Origin: Pseudooceanicola nanhaiensis DSM 18065
GTDB lineage: Bacteria > Pseudomonadota > Alphaproteobacteria > Rhodobacterales > Rhodobacteraceae
Direction of reading: 5' to 3'
Length of the DNA stretch: 64,000 nucleotides
NCBI RefSeq assembly: GCF_000688295.1
Contig: NZ_JHZF01000011.1
Coordinates: 1,793,215 to 1,857,214 of the forward strand
The translations under genes and the position numbers were made by a program. Position 1 is the stretch's first letter. Each line of letters begins with the position of its first letter. Positions 53,541 through 62,216 of the stretch are shown in pieces. Below the pieces are notes generated by a model. It saw only the letters and a program-made list of their open reading frames with translations. It made no database searches and was not told the origin of the DNA.

Positions 53541-54104
53541 TCAGCTGTTGAACGGCATGTTGAAGTGCTTCAGCAGCGACTTCGCCTCGGCATCGGTCCC
53601 TGCGGTGGTGCAGATGATGATGTCCAGGCCCCAGACCTCGTCGACCTTGTCGAAGTTGATCTCGGGGAACACGATGTGTTCCTTCATGCCCATGGCATAG
53701 TTGCCACGGCCGTCGAACGATTTGCCCGAGACGCCGCGGAAGTCGCGGATACGGGGCATTGCGACGGTGATCAGGCGATCGAGGAAGTCGTACATGCGGT
53801 CGCCGCGCAGGGTGACCTTGGCGCCGAGCGGCATCTCTTCACGGACACGGAAGCCCGCGATCGATTTCTTCGCCTTGGTGACGACGGCCTTCTGGCCGGC
53901 GATGGCGGTCAGGTCTTCCTGGGCCGACTTCGCCTTCTTGCTGTCGCGCACGGCTTCGGCACCGCAGCCGATGTTCAGGACGATCTTGTCCAGACGCGGG
54001 ATCTGCATGTCGTTCTTGTAGCCGAACTCTTCTTTCAGAGCGGCCTTGATCGTGTCGCGGAACTGCTGGCGCAGGCGCGGGGTGTAGGTTGCGGTATCAA
54101 GCAT
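53541..54104 (-). CDS. rplE: 50S ribosomal protein L5
   Basis: A 187-residue L5 beginning [19 protein letters not shown], with [11 protein letters not shown] near 38-48 and the C-terminal [29 protein letters not shown]. The ATG at 54104 lies inside the last codons of rplX (8-nt overlap). A longer frame upstream is not used. Confidence 0.98.
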   Translation of the reverse strand: MLDTATYTPRLRQQFRDTIKAALKEEFGYKNDMQIPRLDKIVLNIGCGAEAVRDSKKAKSAQEDLTAIAGQKAVVTKAKKSIAGFRVREEMPLGAKVTLRGDRMYDFLDRLITVAMPRIRDFRGVSGKSFDGRGNYAMGMKEHIVFPEINFDKVDEVWGLDIIICTTAGTDAEAKSLLKHFNMPFNS

Positions 54105-54408
54105 CGATCGCGTCCCCCGTGGTCTTGGCGAAACGGACCTTCTTGTCGCCATCCATGCGGAAGCCGACGCGGGTCGCTTTGCCGTTTGCGTCGATCAGGG
54201 CCAGGTTCGACAGCTGGATCGGCATCGCCTGAGGGATGCGGCCACCCTGGCTGGTCTGGCTCTGCTTGGTGTGGCGGATGGCCATGTTGATGCCCGACAC
54301 GATGGCCTTGCCGGTCTTCGGGTCGACGGAGGTGATTTCACCCTCCTTGCCCTTGTCCTTGCCGGCGAGCACGACGACCTTGTCGCCCTTGCGGAGTTTG
54401 GCAGCCAT
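54097..54408 (-). CDS. rplX: 50S ribosomal protein L24
   Basis: A 103-residue L24 with the KOW motif [22 protein letters not shown] at residues 3-24. Start overlaps the rplN stop by one base (TAATG); end overlaps rplE by 8 nt. Confidence 0.98.
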   Translation of the reverse strand: MAAKLRKGDKVVVLAGKDKGKEGEITSVDPKTGKAIVSGINMAIRHTKQSQTSQGGRIPQAMPIQLSNLALIDANGKATRVGFRMDGDKKVRFAKTTGDAIDA

Positions 54409-54776
54409 TACAGCACCTCCGGCGCGAGCGAGATGATCTTCATGAAGTTCTTCGCGCGCAGCTCACGAACCACCGGCCCGAAGATACGGGTGCCGACCGG
54501 CTCGTTGTTGTTGTTCAGGATGACGGCGGCGTTGCGATCGAAGCGGATCGCGGTGCCGTCTTCGCGACGGACCTCTTTCGCGGTGCGAACGACGACGGCC
54601 TTGCGGACGTCCCCCTTCTTCACGCGGCCGCGCGGGATGGCTTCCTTGACGGAGACGACGATGATGTCGCCCACGCTTGCGTATTTACGCTTGGAACCAC
54701 CCAGGACCTTGATGCACTGAACCCGGCGAGCGCCGGAGTTGTCAGCGACATCCAGATTGGTCTGCATCTGGATCAT
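54408..54776 (-). CDS. rplN: 50S ribosomal protein L14
   Basis: A 122-residue L14: [28 protein letters not shown] at the N-terminus and [28 protein letters not shown] at the end. Standard length. Confidence 0.99.
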   Translation of the reverse strand: MIQMQTNLDVADNSGARRVQCIKVLGGSKRKYASVGDIIVVSVKEAIPRGRVKKGDVRKAVVVRTAKEVRREDGTAIRFDRNAAVILNNNNEPVGTRIFGPVVRELRAKNFMKIISLAPEVL

Positions 54777-54851
54777 GTGGTTTCTCCCGACCTTTGGGGG
54801 CTGTTCTGGTTCTTGGCCCCCAGGGTTTCGATAAAACTGCGAAGAGGCGGC

Positions 54852-55082
54852 TTATTCGGCCACCACCTCCCAGCGTTTCGTCTTGGACTTGGGCGCGCAT
54901 TCCTGGATGCGGACCGAGTCACCCACCTTGAAGGTGTTGTTCTCGTCGTGAGCCCGGTATTTCTTGGACTTACGGATGGTTTTCTTCAGAACCGGGTGCG
55001 TGAAGCGGCGTTCCACCGACACGGTGACGGTCTGGGCGTTCTGGTCGCTGGTCACGACCCCTTGCAGGATACGTTTGGGCAT
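54852..55082 (-). CDS. rpsQ: 30S ribosomal protein S17
   Basis: A 76-residue S17: [34 protein letters not shown] and [30 protein letters not shown]. 6 nt after rpmC. Confidence 0.98.
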   Translation of the reverse strand: MPKRILQGVVTSDQNAQTVTVSVERRFTHPVLKKTIRKSKKYRAHDENNTFKVGDSVRIQECAPKSKTKRWEVVAE

Positions 55083-55088
55083 CTGGTC

Positions 55089-55289
55089 TTACTCCGCGGC
55101 CGCTTTGGCTTTTTCGTTCAGGATGGTTTTCACGCGGGCTGCCTGACGGCGGGCTGCGCGCATCCGTGCGGGGTTTTCCAGTTGGCCTGTGGCCTGCTGA
55201 AAGCGCAGGTTGAATTGCTCTTTCTTCAGCGATGCCAGCTCCTCGCGGAGCTGATCCGGGGTCTTGTCCCGAAGCTCTTGAGCGCTCAT
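55089..55289 (-). CDS. rpmC: 50S ribosomal protein L29
   Basis: A 66-residue L29: [52 protein letters not shown]. It is the first ribosomal gene after the break that follows rplP, with about 2.4 kb of other genes in between, so it needs its own promoter. Confidence 0.98.
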   Translation of the reverse strand: MSAQELRDKTPDQLREELASLKKEQFNLRFQQATGQLENPARMRAARRQAARVKTILNEKAKAAAE

Positions 55290-55372
55290 GCTCTATGATC
55301 CTTTTTCAACATCACCGGCAGGCCCCTTACAGGGTCACCCTGATTCCGGCGGAGTTTGGTAGTGGAGGCTGC

Positions 55373-55401
55373 CCGATACATGGCTTGGCCCATGATGGCA
55401 A
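55373..55401 (-). promoter_or_regulatory. candidate promoter for the L29-L30 ribosomal genes
   Basis: On the minus strand TTGCCA (55401-55396), 17 nt, TATCGG (55378-55373), about 85 nt before rpmC. Fits the need for a separate promoter after the interruption; match is moderate. The rest of the 355-bp gap 55290-55644 shows no gene. Confidence 0.4.
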
Positions 55402-55644
55402 CCCTTTAATCCCGGCCCCGGACCTGCGCCGGCGCCCTGCCCTCATATCGTGGTGCGTGCCGCCGGTTGCAACCGGGGCGCGACCGGCGGAGCCCCGCGC
55501 CCCGCGGCGGCGGCGCGCCGGAGGCCGCGGCGGGGCGATCACACTTCGCTCAACTCTCCCCGCAACGGCTTGAATCGCGGGCGTGGCCGGGGGATATCCG
55601 GGCGTGCGACTCCCCCACCCCCATCCCCGACGTTGGAGAGACGA

Positions 55645-56220
55645 ATGACCCTCCGGACCGGCGCGCTCTGCGCGGCCTTCCTCGCGACGGCCACCCCCTC
55701 ACTGGCCTCGATCTGCGACTATCGCCTCAGCACGGTGCTCGGCAGCGCCGGCACCGCGGCCGCGGATTTCGCCCGCGACACCAGCAAGCCGCTGAAGGAT
55801 GCGGGCGTGCTCACCCTCACCAACGTCGCCACCGGCGCGACGATGGTGGGCTCCTCCGGGGCGGGCGCCAGCGTCGCAGGCGCGCTTGCCGGGGCCGCGC
55901 CCGTGGGCATCGCCGTCGGCGCCGCGCTCCTGGGATCCGAGGCGATCTGCTATTTCCTCGACGACCGGATCACCGAGTACGACGAGATCCTGATGGTGAT
56001 GACGCTGCTCGCCGAGCAATCCGATCCCGAGTATTTCGAGCTGATCAGCCCGCAGACGCCGTTGGAGCAGGAGGATTTCATCCTCATCAAGGACCCGGCG
56101 CAGCAGACCGTGACCCGCTACATGGTCCGCGACCTCTACATCGTGAACGGCGTGCTGAAGAACCGCGACCGCTGGCGCAACACGACGATCGGCAACGTGG
56201 GCTTCGTGCCCTCGGACTGA
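55645..56220 (+). CDS. secreted protein of unknown function
   Basis: A 191-residue protein on the strand opposite to the ribosomal genes. Signal peptide to about residue 22 (ATPSLAS), a Cys soon after, and a long Gly/Ala/Ser-rich hydrophobic stretch near 66-98 (GATMVGSSGAGASVAGALAGAAPVGIAVGAALL) that could span a membrane. Further Cys and acidic residues follow (CYFLDDRITEYDEI). I do not recognise the family. GGAGAG 6 nt before the ATG supports the start. Confidence 0.65.
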   Translation: MTLRTGALCAAFLATATPSLASICDYRLSTVLGSAGTAAADFARDTSKPLKDAGVLTLTNVATGATMVGSSGAGASVAGALAGAAPVGIAVGAALLGSEAICYFLDDRITEYDEILMVMTLLAEQSDPEYFELISPQTPLEQEDFILIKDPAQQTVTRYMVRDLYIVNGVLKNRDRWRNTTIGNVGFVPSD

Positions 56221-56227
56221 TCCCCGC

Positions 56228-56683
56228 TCAGAGAAGCTCGTGCACGGCGTAGCGCACCTCCGTCGGCGTGCGCTCGCCCAGCCCGACGGCCACGACCCGG
56301 TTCAGCCAGTCGTAGCGCGGGTCCGCCGTCTCGAACATCGGGGCGGTGCGGAAATAGTAGCTCGCGGGGTCGAGCGCTTCGCCCGCCGCCATCTTCGCCC
56401 GGTGCTCCGGCCCGATCGTGTTGATGCCGCGATAGGTCATGTAGATCAGCGCCCCGTCCCCCGTCTCCATCAGCAGGCGGACGTCGATCCGGGCATGGCC
56501 GCGCTCCACGCGGACCCAGTCGCCGCTGACGGGCAGCACCCTGCCCTCCAGCCGATCGCCCCGGAACGTGCCGCCGGTGACGTGGAAGACGTAGCGCCCC
56601 GTCCCGTCCGGGTGGCGCAGGTCGAAGGGCGGGCCGACCTCGAGCGCGAGGTCGAAGAGCGGGCGGGTGGCGACGTCGGACAT
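56228..56683 (-). CDS. DUF3237 family protein
   Basis: A 151-residue cytoplasmic protein matching DUF3237: PLFDLALEVGPPFDLRHPDGTGRYVFHVTGGTFRGDRLEGRVLPVSGDW near residues 8-57, YMTYRGI near 82-88, and YYFRTAPMFETADPRYDWLNRVVAVG near 105-130. Function unknown. 4 nt after the 2OG-oxygenase gene on the same strand, so probably an operon. Lies within the ribosomal gene block. Confidence 0.85.
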   Translation of the reverse strand: MSDVATRPLFDLALEVGPPFDLRHPDGTGRYVFHVTGGTFRGDRLEGRVLPVSGDWVRVERGHARIDVRLLMETGDGALIYMTYRGINTIGPEHRAKMAAGEALDPASYYFRTAPMFETADPRYDWLNRVVAVGLGERTPTEVRYAVHELL

Positions 56684-56687
56684 GATC

Positions 56688-57308
56688 TCAACCCCAGGAA
56701 TAGTTGAAGGAGACCGAGATGCGGTCTTCCTCGGACAGGTTCATCGGCACTTCGTGGCGCAGCCAGCTTTCCCAGAGCAGCACCTCGCCCGGCTTCGGCG
56801 CGACATAGACGAAGCTGCGCAGTTCTTCGCGCGCGCCCTTCTGCCGCGTCGGGGCGGCCATCATCATCGGCAGGCGCGGATCCTCGAGCTTGAGCGCGCT
56901 CGCGCCCTCGGGCATGGCGACATAGGTGGTGCCCGAGATCACCGAATGCGGATGGATGTGCGAGCCGTGGGTGCCGCCCTCGGGCAGGATGTTGATCCAG
57001 ATGTCCTCTAGCTTCAGCGCCCGGTCGCCGAGATCGAACTCCAGGTCCCGGGCGAAGGCCTGCACGTGGCGGTCCAGCACCGCGATCAGGTCGGCGAAGA
57101 TCGGGAAGCGCCAGCCCAGGTCGGTGAGCGAGGCATAGGAGGTGTAGCCGGGATAGCCGTTCTCCTCGCACCATTGCTGACCCGCCTCGTCATCCTCGGC
57201 GATCGAATAGCAGGAAGCCTCAAGCTCGTTCGTGTCGATCGGATCGCCCTGTTCGGACAGCGCGGCGCGGTAGAGGCGGGTGGCGAAGAGGGACTTGATG
57301 TCGGACAT
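56688..57308 (-). CDS. putative 2-oxoglutarate-Fe(II) oxygenase (TIGR02466 type)
   Basis: A 206-residue protein. The iron-binding region is THGSHIHPHSVISGTTYVAMPEGAS near residues 108-132, with the distal His in LLWESWLRHEVPMN near 178-191 and a 2OG-binding Arg in DRISVSFNYSWG at the end, the pattern of TIGR02466 oxygenases related to SM-20. Substrate unknown; some relatives hydroxylate ribosomal proteins or small molecules. ATG at 57308 (MSDIKSLF) chosen as the frame upstream enters the repeat element. First gene after rplP in the ribosomal block. Confidence 0.83.
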   Translation of the reverse strand: MSDIKSLFATRLYRAALSEQGDPIDTNELEASCYSIAEDDEAGQQWCEENGYPGYTSYASLTDLGWRFPIFADLIAVLDRHVQAFARDLEFDLGDRALKLEDIWINILPEGGTHGSHIHPHSVISGTTYVAMPEGASALKLEDPRLPMMMAAPTRQKGAREELRSFVYVAPKPGEVLLWESWLRHEVPMNLSEEDRISVSFNYSWG

Positions 57309-57416
57309 GGGAAGGCTCCGGTGACGTTCCGGGCCGACATAGCGCGGATCGGCGGCGGTGGCCAATGGAGAGGTGGAGGCACGCCGTTCGAGCCGGGGTT
57401 GGCCCGGCGGCACGCC

Positions 57417-57544
57417 GGGCCGCGCCCTCCCTCCCCCCCGGGAGGGCGCATCGGTGCCGCTTGGCACCGAACCACCGGCGTGAGCGTGACGATGTGGCGC
57501 TGACCAAGGGGGTCGGCGCGCCCACCCGAGGGAGGGCGCGGCCC
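57417..57544 (+). repeat. 128-bp inverted-repeat element, family B, copy 2
   Basis: Bounded by GGGCCGCGCCCTCCCTC (57417-57433) and its perfect inverted copy (57528-57544). Internal hairpins: GCGCCCTCCC/GGGAGGGCGC near the left end and GGTGCC/GGCACC after it. Opposite orientation to copy 1 at 27105. Non-coding. Sits in the 429-bp gap between rplP and the 2OG-oxygenase gene; the remaining bases hold the two hairpins listed next. Confidence 0.8.
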
Positions 57545-57624
57545 TTCTCGCTCCCCTCTACGCAAGCGGCGCCTGTAGGATCTTTGCAGGGTGCGTGCTC
57601 ACACGCGCCACCCGGCACGAGAAA

Positions 57625-57646
57625 AGGGCGGGGTTTCCCCCGCCCT
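57625..57646 (-). terminator. Rho-independent terminator after rplP
   Basis: On the minus strand AGGGCGGGG, loop GAAA, CCCCGCCCT, then TTTC. The stem is perfect and the loop is of GNRA type. It would end the S10-cluster transcript after L16. Confidence 0.8.
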
Positions 57647-57672
57647 CTCGGTATTGTCAGCCGTGACCTCGA

Positions 57673-57725
57673 CCGGGTGCCGCTCTCGTCGCGTCTGCTT
57701 GCAGACGCGACTGCCGCGCACCCGG
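57673..57725. repeat. large nested stem-loop after rplP
   Basis: Inner perfect stem GTCGCGTCTGC (57688-57698) with GCAGACGCGAC (57701-57711), loop TT; outer stem CCGGGTGC (57673-57680) with GCACCCGG (57718-57725). Lies between the rplP stop and the terminator at 57625. Possibly a transcript-end stabiliser. Confidence 0.6.
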
Positions 57726-57737
57726 CGACGCCGCCGG

Positions 57738-58151
57738 TTACCAGTCCTCGCGGACCACGATCCGGGTCTTGACCGGCAGTTTCATCGACGCGAGGCGCAG
57801 CGCTTCGCGGGCGATGTCCTCGGCGACGCCGTCGATCTCGAACATGATCCGGCCCGGTTTCACCTTGCAGGCCCAGTAATCGACCGAACCCTTACCTTTA
57901 CCCATCCGAACCTCGGTGGGTTTCGAGGTCACCGGGGTATCCGGGAAGATCCGGATCCAGACACGGCCCTGACGCTTCATGTGACGCGTGAGGGCACGAC
58001 GTGCGGCCTCGATCTGCCGGGCGGTGATCCGCTCCGGCTCGGTGGATTTCAGGCCATAATGGCCGAAGTTCAGGTCCGAACCGCCCTTGGCCTCACCATG
58101 GATGCGGCCCTTGAACTGCTTGCGGAACTTCGTTCGTTTCGGTTGAAGCAT
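57738..58151 (-). CDS. rplP: 50S ribosomal protein L16
   Basis: A 137-residue L16: [35 protein letters not shown] and [28 protein letters not shown]. Usually followed directly by rpmC; here a terminator, a family B repeat and three other genes come first. Confidence 0.99.
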   Translation of the reverse strand: MLQPKRTKFRKQFKGRIHGEAKGGSDLNFGHYGLKSTEPERITARQIEAARRALTRHMKRQGRVWIRIFPDTPVTSKPTEVRMGKGKGSVDYWACKVKPGRIMFEIDGVAEDIAREALRLASMKLPVKTRIVVREDW

Positions 58152-58163
58152 CTCGGTTCCTCC

Positions 58164-58868
58164 TTACCGGCCACGGCCGCCGCGGGGCGCCGGACCGTCC
58201 TGGATTTCCTGGGCGCGACGGTCACGAGCCTGCGGGTCGTGTTCCATGATCTCGCCTTTGAAGATCCAGACCTTGATGCCGATGATCCCGTAGGGGGTCG
58301 TCGCTTCGGAATGTGCGTAATCGATATCGGCACGCAGGGTGTGAAGCGGCACGCGGCCCTCACGATACCATTCGGTCCGCGCGATCTCGGCGCCGCCGAG
58401 GCGGCCCGCGACGTTGACGCGGATGCCGAGGGCACCCATGCGCATGGCGTTCTGCACCGCACGCTTCATCGCGCGACGGAACGAAACCCGGCGCTCGAGC
58501 TGCTGTGCGATCGATTCACCGACGAGCTGCGCGTCCATCTCGGGCTTGCGCACTTCGACGATGTTCAGGTGCAGTTCGCTGTCCGTCATCTTGGCGATCT
58601 TCTTGCGAAGCACCTCGATGTCGGCGCCCTTCTTGCCGATGATGACACCCGGACGGGCGGTGTGGATCGTGACGCGGCACTTCTTGTGCGGACGCTCGAT
58701 GATCACACGCGCAACGCCGGCGGCCTTGCACTCTTCCTTGATGAACTCACGGATGCGGACGTCTTCGAGAAGAAGATCGCCGTAATCCTTGCTGTCGGCG
58801 TACCAGCGGCTGTCCCAGGTGCGGTTGACCTGGAGCCGCATGCCGATCGGATTGACTTTCTGACCCAT
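58164..58868 (-). CDS. rpsC: 30S ribosomal protein S3
   Basis: A 234-residue S3 starting [33 protein letters not shown], with a KH domain ([41 protein letters not shown], about 50-92) and the S3 C-terminal domain. One-base overlap with the rplV stop (TGATG). Confidence 0.99.
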   Translation of the reverse strand: MGQKVNPIGMRLQVNRTWDSRWYADSKDYGDLLLEDVRIREFIKEECKAAGVARVIIERPHKKCRVTIHTARPGVIIGKKGADIEVLRKKIAKMTDSELHLNIVEVRKPEMDAQLVGESIAQQLERRVSFRRAMKRAVQNAMRMGALGIRVNVAGRLGGAEIARTEWYREGRVPLHTLRADIDYAHSEATTPYGIIGIKVWIFKGEIMEHDPQARDRRAQEIQDGPAPRGGRGR

Positions 58869-59248
58869 CAGGCTTGCTCCTCGATCTGACGCACCTTGAT
58901 GGTGAGTTCGCTGAACGGTTTCATGATCTTGCCGTAGCGGCCACGCGCCCGGGGACGACCACGCTTCATGACGAGGTTCTTGCCCACATAGGCCTCTGCG
59001 ACGATGAGCTCATCGACGTCGAGGTTGTGGTTGTTCTCGGCATTGGCGATGGCCGACTGAAGGCACTTCTTCACGTCGTCCGAGATGCGCTTCTTCGAGA
59101 AGGTCAGATCGCTGAGCGCTTTCTCGACCTTCTTGCCGCGGATCAGCTGAGCCACCAGGTTCAGTTTCTGAGGGCTGGTGCGAAGCATCCGGACTTTCGC
59201 CATTGCTTCGTTGTCAGCCACGCGGCGGGGATTCTTATCCTTGCTCAT
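58868..59248 (-). CDS. rplV: 50S ribosomal protein L22
   Basis: A 126-residue L22: [60 protein letters not shown] and the exit-tunnel loop region [25 protein letters not shown]. Three nt after rpsS. Confidence 0.98.
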   Translation of the reverse strand: MSKDKNPRRVADNEAMAKVRMLRTSPQKLNLVAQLIRGKKVEKALSDLTFSKKRISDDVKKCLQSAIANAENNHNLDVDELIVAEAYVGKNLVMKRGRPRARGRYGKIMKPFSELTIKVRQIEEQA

Positions 59249-59251
59249 GGC

Positions 59252-59530
59252 TTATTTCCGCTTCGCTTTCTTGTCCGCGGCATGACCGTAGTAGGTCCGA
59301 GTCGGCGAGTACTCACCGAACTTCTGACCGATCATGTCCTCGGTGACATTGACGGGGATGTGCTTGTGGCCGTTGTAGACGCCAAACGTCAGGCCCACGA
59401 ACTGGGGCAGGATCGTCGAGCGGCGCGACCAGATCTTGATGACTTCGTTGCGCCCGGATTCGCGGGACGCCTCGGCCTTCTTCAGGACGTAGGCATCGAC
59501 GAAGGGGCCTTTCCATACTGCGCGAGACAT
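59252..59530 (-). CDS. rpsS: 30S ribosomal protein S19
   Basis: A 92-residue S19: [73 protein letters not shown]. Two nt after rplB. Confidence 0.99.
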   Translation of the reverse strand: MSRAVWKGPFVDAYVLKKAEASRESGRNEVIKIWSRRSTILPQFVGLTFGVYNGHKHIPVNVTEDMIGQKFGEYSPTRTYYGHAADKKAKRK

Positions 59531-59532
59531 GA

Positions 59533-60375
59533 TCAGCGCCCTTTCTTCTTGGCGTGACGCGAGCGGATGATGAGCCGCGAGGACGCCTTGTTCTTGTCGC
59601 GGGTGCGTGCACCCTTGGTCGGCTTGCCCCAGGGCGTGACCGGGTGACGACCACCCGAGGTCCGACCTTCACCACCGCCGTGCGGGTGGTCGATCGGGTT
59701 CATCACGACGCCGCGGACGCTCGGGCGGATGCCCTTGTGGCGGTTGCGGCCGGCCTTGCCGATGTTCTGGTTCGAGTTGTCCGGGTTCGACACGGCACCG
59801 ACGGTGGCCATGCATTCCTGGCGCACGAGACGCAGCTCGCCCGAGGACAGCCGGATCTGCGCGTAGCCGCCGTCACGACCGACGAACTGGGCATAGGTGC
59901 CCGCGGCGCGTGCGATCTGGCCGCCCTTGCCGGGCTTCAGCTCGATGTTGTGGACGATGGTACCGATCGGCATGCCCGAGAACGGCATCGCGTTGCCCGG
60001 CTTGATGTCGGCCCGCTGTGCCGAGACGACCTTGTCGCCGACGCCCAGACGCTGGGGCGCGAGGATGTAGGCCTTTTCGCCGTCGGTATACTGGATCAGC
60101 GCGATGAAGGCGGTGCGGTTCGGGTCATATTCGATCCGCATCACGACGCCTTCGACGTCGAACTTGGTGCGTTTGAAATCAACGATCCGATAGAGGCGTT
60201 TCGCCCCGCCGCCCATGCGGCGCATCGTGATTCGTCCGGTGTTGTTCCGGCCGCCCGACTTCGTCAGACCCTGGGTGAGGGCTTTGACGGGGCGTCCTTT
60301 GTACAGCTCCGAACGGTCGATCAGCACCAGCCCGCGCTGGCCCGGCGTCGTCGGCTTGTACGACTTGAGTGCCAT
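59533..60375 (-). CDS. rplB: 50S ribosomal protein L2
   Basis: A 280-residue L2: [33 protein letters not shown] at the N-terminus, [46 protein letters not shown] near 115-160, and the peptidyl-transferase-region signature [31 protein letters not shown] near 225-255. Follows the sulfotransferase-like gene by 171 bp, so it probably has its own promoter (a CTAG element lies 20 nt upstream). Confidence 0.99.
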   Translation of the reverse strand: MALKSYKPTTPGQRGLVLIDRSELYKGRPVKALTQGLTKSGGRNNTGRITMRRMGGGAKRLYRIVDFKRTKFDVEGVVMRIEYDPNRTAFIALIQYTDGEKAYILAPQRLGVGDKVVSAQRADIKPGNAMPFSGMPIGTIVHNIELKPGKGGQIARAAGTYAQFVGRDGGYAQIRLSSGELRLVRQECMATVGAVSNPDNSNQNIGKAGRNRHKGIRPSVRGVVMNPIDHPHGGGEGRTSGGRHPVTPWGKPTKGARTRDKNKASSRLIIRSRHAKKKGR

Positions 60376-60394
60376 GCTTTCTGTCTTCCGTTTG

Positions 60395-60398
60395 CTAG
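60395..60398 (-). promoter_or_regulatory. possible -10 element upstream of rplB
   Basis: CTAGCA on the minus strand, 20-23 nt before the rplB ATG, downstream of the palindrome at 60485. No convincing -35 was picked. The 171-bp gap has no gene. Confidence 0.25.
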
Positions 60399-60484
60399 CG
60401 GCGGGTGCGGCCAGGCCGGCCCGCCTATATGTATGGCCCCCCGAAGGTGACCGGTGATGTAGGACCCCGAAGGTTCCAGCGAAA

Positions 60485-60504
60485 CGGCGGGCCGCGGCCC
60501 GCCG
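60485..60504 (-). terminator. palindromic hairpin after the sulfotransferase-like gene
   Basis: CGGCGGGCCG joined to CGGCCCGCCG makes a perfect 20-bp palindrome, followed on the minus strand by TTTCGC. It lies 43 nt after the sulfotransferase-like stop and could terminate its transcript before rplB. Confidence 0.55.
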
Positions 60505-60546
60505 AACGAACTTGTAATTCGAGAGTCGCCGCCTATTGCATCGCCT

Positions 60547-61215
60547 TCAGGAGGTCAACCAGATTCTCGCCGTATCGCGCAGTTTGCCGCGCCATCCGTA
60601 GCGGGATTCCGGCTGGTAGCGCCCCGGCACGATCTGCCCCGTGATCCGGGCGCAGGTGGCCTCGTCGCAGGCCATGCCGAGGAAGCCCGCCAACTCGCGG
60701 ATCACCGCCTCGGGCCGCAGGAGAAGCTTCTCGTAGCTCACGAAGAGCGCCGGCCGCTTGAGCTGCCGCAGGAGCGCGAGATTGCGCCCCAGCACGGTCG
60801 CGACATCGTTGATCGCGGCATCCGCCGTCATGACCTCGCGCTTGGCGATGCCGAGCGCGGTGGCGGTCATGTCCCGGGTCACGAAGATGAACCGCGGATT
60901 CCTGAGATCGTCGTAGATCGTCTCGAAGTAGCGCAGCGGCTGCGGGTGCTTCCAGCCCCAGACGTCATGCGCGGCATTGCGCGCCGCGATCGTGGCGCGG
61001 ATCGACTCGACGCCCTTGAACTCGCGGAACTCCTGGTCCTCGAGGTTCACCGCATATTGTTCGCCGAGGTAGAGCCCGAGCTCGCGCGCCGCCAGCGCGA
61101 CCGAGGTGGTCCCGCCCCGGCGCAGCCCGAAGATCAGGAACGTCCGCTGCGGCGCAAGGCGCGAGGCCTCGTCCTCGTTCCAGACGATGGTTGCAGGTCC
61201 CTCGGGCACCGGCAC
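60547..61215 (-). CDS. sulfotransferase-family protein within the S10 operon
   Basis: A 222-residue protein. FLIFGLRRGGTTSVALAARELGLYLG near residues 26-51 resembles the phosphosulfate-binding loop of PAPS-dependent sulfotransferases, and FIFVTRDMTATALGIAKRE near 108-127 resembles the second (3'-phosphate) motif, where RDxxxxAxS is usual. Substrate unknown. It separates rplW and rplB, which are adjacent in most bacteria. The frame opens at a GTG (61215); a second GTG at 61209 is better spaced from AAGGA. Flanked by strong hairpins, so it may be transcribed separately. Confidence 0.72.
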   Translation of the reverse strand: MPVPEGPATIVWNEDEASRLAPQRTFLIFGLRRGGTTSVALAARELGLYLGEQYAVNLEDQEFREFKGVESIRATIAARNAAHDVWGWKHPQPLRYFETIYDDLRNPRFIFVTRDMTATALGIAKREVMTADAAINDVATVLGRNLALLRQLKRPALFVSYEKLLLRPEAVIRELAGFLGMACDEATCARITGQIVPGRYQPESRYGWRGKLRDTARIWLTS

Positions 61216-61258
61216 ATTCCTTCAGGGGCCCCTGAGATGTCAGCGGCGGTCAATGCAG

Positions 61259-61285
61259 ATGGCCCCGGGAACGTCCCGGGGCCAT
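61259..61285 (-). terminator. perfect hairpin between L23 and the sulfotransferase-like gene
   Basis: A 12-bp perfect stem ATGGCCCCGGGA/TCCCGGGGCCAT with a 3-nt loop starts 20 nt after the rplW stop. A second palindrome, TCAGGGGCCCCTGA (61222-61235), lies just before the sulfotransferase-like start. No T-run follows either, so termination is uncertain. Confidence 0.5.
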
Positions 61286-61305
61286 CAAGGTCTTGCCAGA
61301 AGGTC

Positions 61306-61602
61306 TCAGAGACCGGTGGTCACGTCGATCGTGTTGCCCTCTTCGAGGGTCACGTAGGCCTTCTTGACGTCGTTGCGGCGACCCATGATGCCCCGGAAGC
61401 GCTTCTGCTTGCCCTTGGTGATGGTCGTGTTCACGGCCTTCACCTTGACATTGAAGAGCGCCTCGATGGCCTCCTTGATCTGCGGCTTGTTCGCAGCCAT
61501 CGACACTTCGAAGACGACGGCGTTGGCTTCGGAAGCCATCGTCGCCTTCTCGGTGATGACCGGCTTGCGGATCACGTCGTAATGTTCTGCCTTCGCGCTC
61601 AT
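61306..61602 (-). CDS. rplW: 50S ribosomal protein L23
   Basis: A 98-residue L23: [63 protein letters not shown]. Overlaps rplD by 4 nt (ATGA). Confidence 0.98.
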   Translation of the reverse strand: MSAKAEHYDVIRKPVITEKATMASEANAVVFEVSMAANKPQIKEAIEALFNVKVKAVNTTITKGKQKRFRGIMGRRNDVKKAYVTLEEGNTIDVTTGL

Positions 61603-62216
61603 TTCAGTCGAGCCTCCAGAGCTTCGACACCCGCCTTCGTGATCACCAGGGTGTCACGCTTGAGGATGTCATAGACGTTGGCGCCCATCGACGGCAGGAC
61701 GTCCAGACCGTCGATGTTGGCCGCGGCGCGGGCGAAGCCCTCGTTCACGGCGGCACCGTCGATGATCAGGGCGCGTTTCCAGCCCAGGTCCCTGACCTGC
61801 TTGGCCAGAGCGGCGGTCTTGCCCTCGGATTCAGCCGCGTCGATGATCACCAGCGCGCCGGCCTTCGCTTTCGCGGAGAGGGCGTGCTTGAGACCGAGCG
61901 CACGGAACTTCTTGGGAAGATCGTGCTCGTGGCTGCGCGGGGTCGGACCCTTGTAGATGCCACCCTTGCGGAAGATCGGCGCCTTGCGGGAGCCGTGGCG
62001 TGCGCCGCCGGTGCCCTTCTGGCGATAGATCTTCTTGGTCGAGTAGCTCACTTCCGAGCGGGTCTTGACCTTGTGGGTCCCCTGCTGGGCGCGGGCGCGC
62101 TGCCAGCGGACGACACGGTGCAGGATGTCGGCGCGCGGCTCGAGATCGAAGATCTCGTCCGTCAGCTCGACCGACCCGGCCTTGCCGCCGTCCAGTTTGA
62201 TCACGTCGAGTTTCAT
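61599..62216 (-). CDS. rplD: 50S ribosomal protein L4
   Basis: A 205-residue L4: [64 protein letters not shown] (residues about 40-105) is the exit-tunnel loop region. In enterobacteria L4 represses its own operon; no matching leader was recognised here. Overlaps both neighbours by 4 nt. Confidence 0.98.
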   Translation of the reverse strand: MKLDVIKLDGGKAGSVELTDEIFDLEPRADILHRVVRWQRARAQQGTHKVKTRSEVSYSTKKIYRQKGTGGARHGSRKAPIFRKGGIYKGPTPRSHEHDLPKKFRALGLKHALSAKAKAGALVIIDAAESEGKTAALAKQVRDLGWKRALIIDGAAVNEGFARAAANIDGLDVLPSMGANVYDILKRDTLVITKAGVEALEARLK

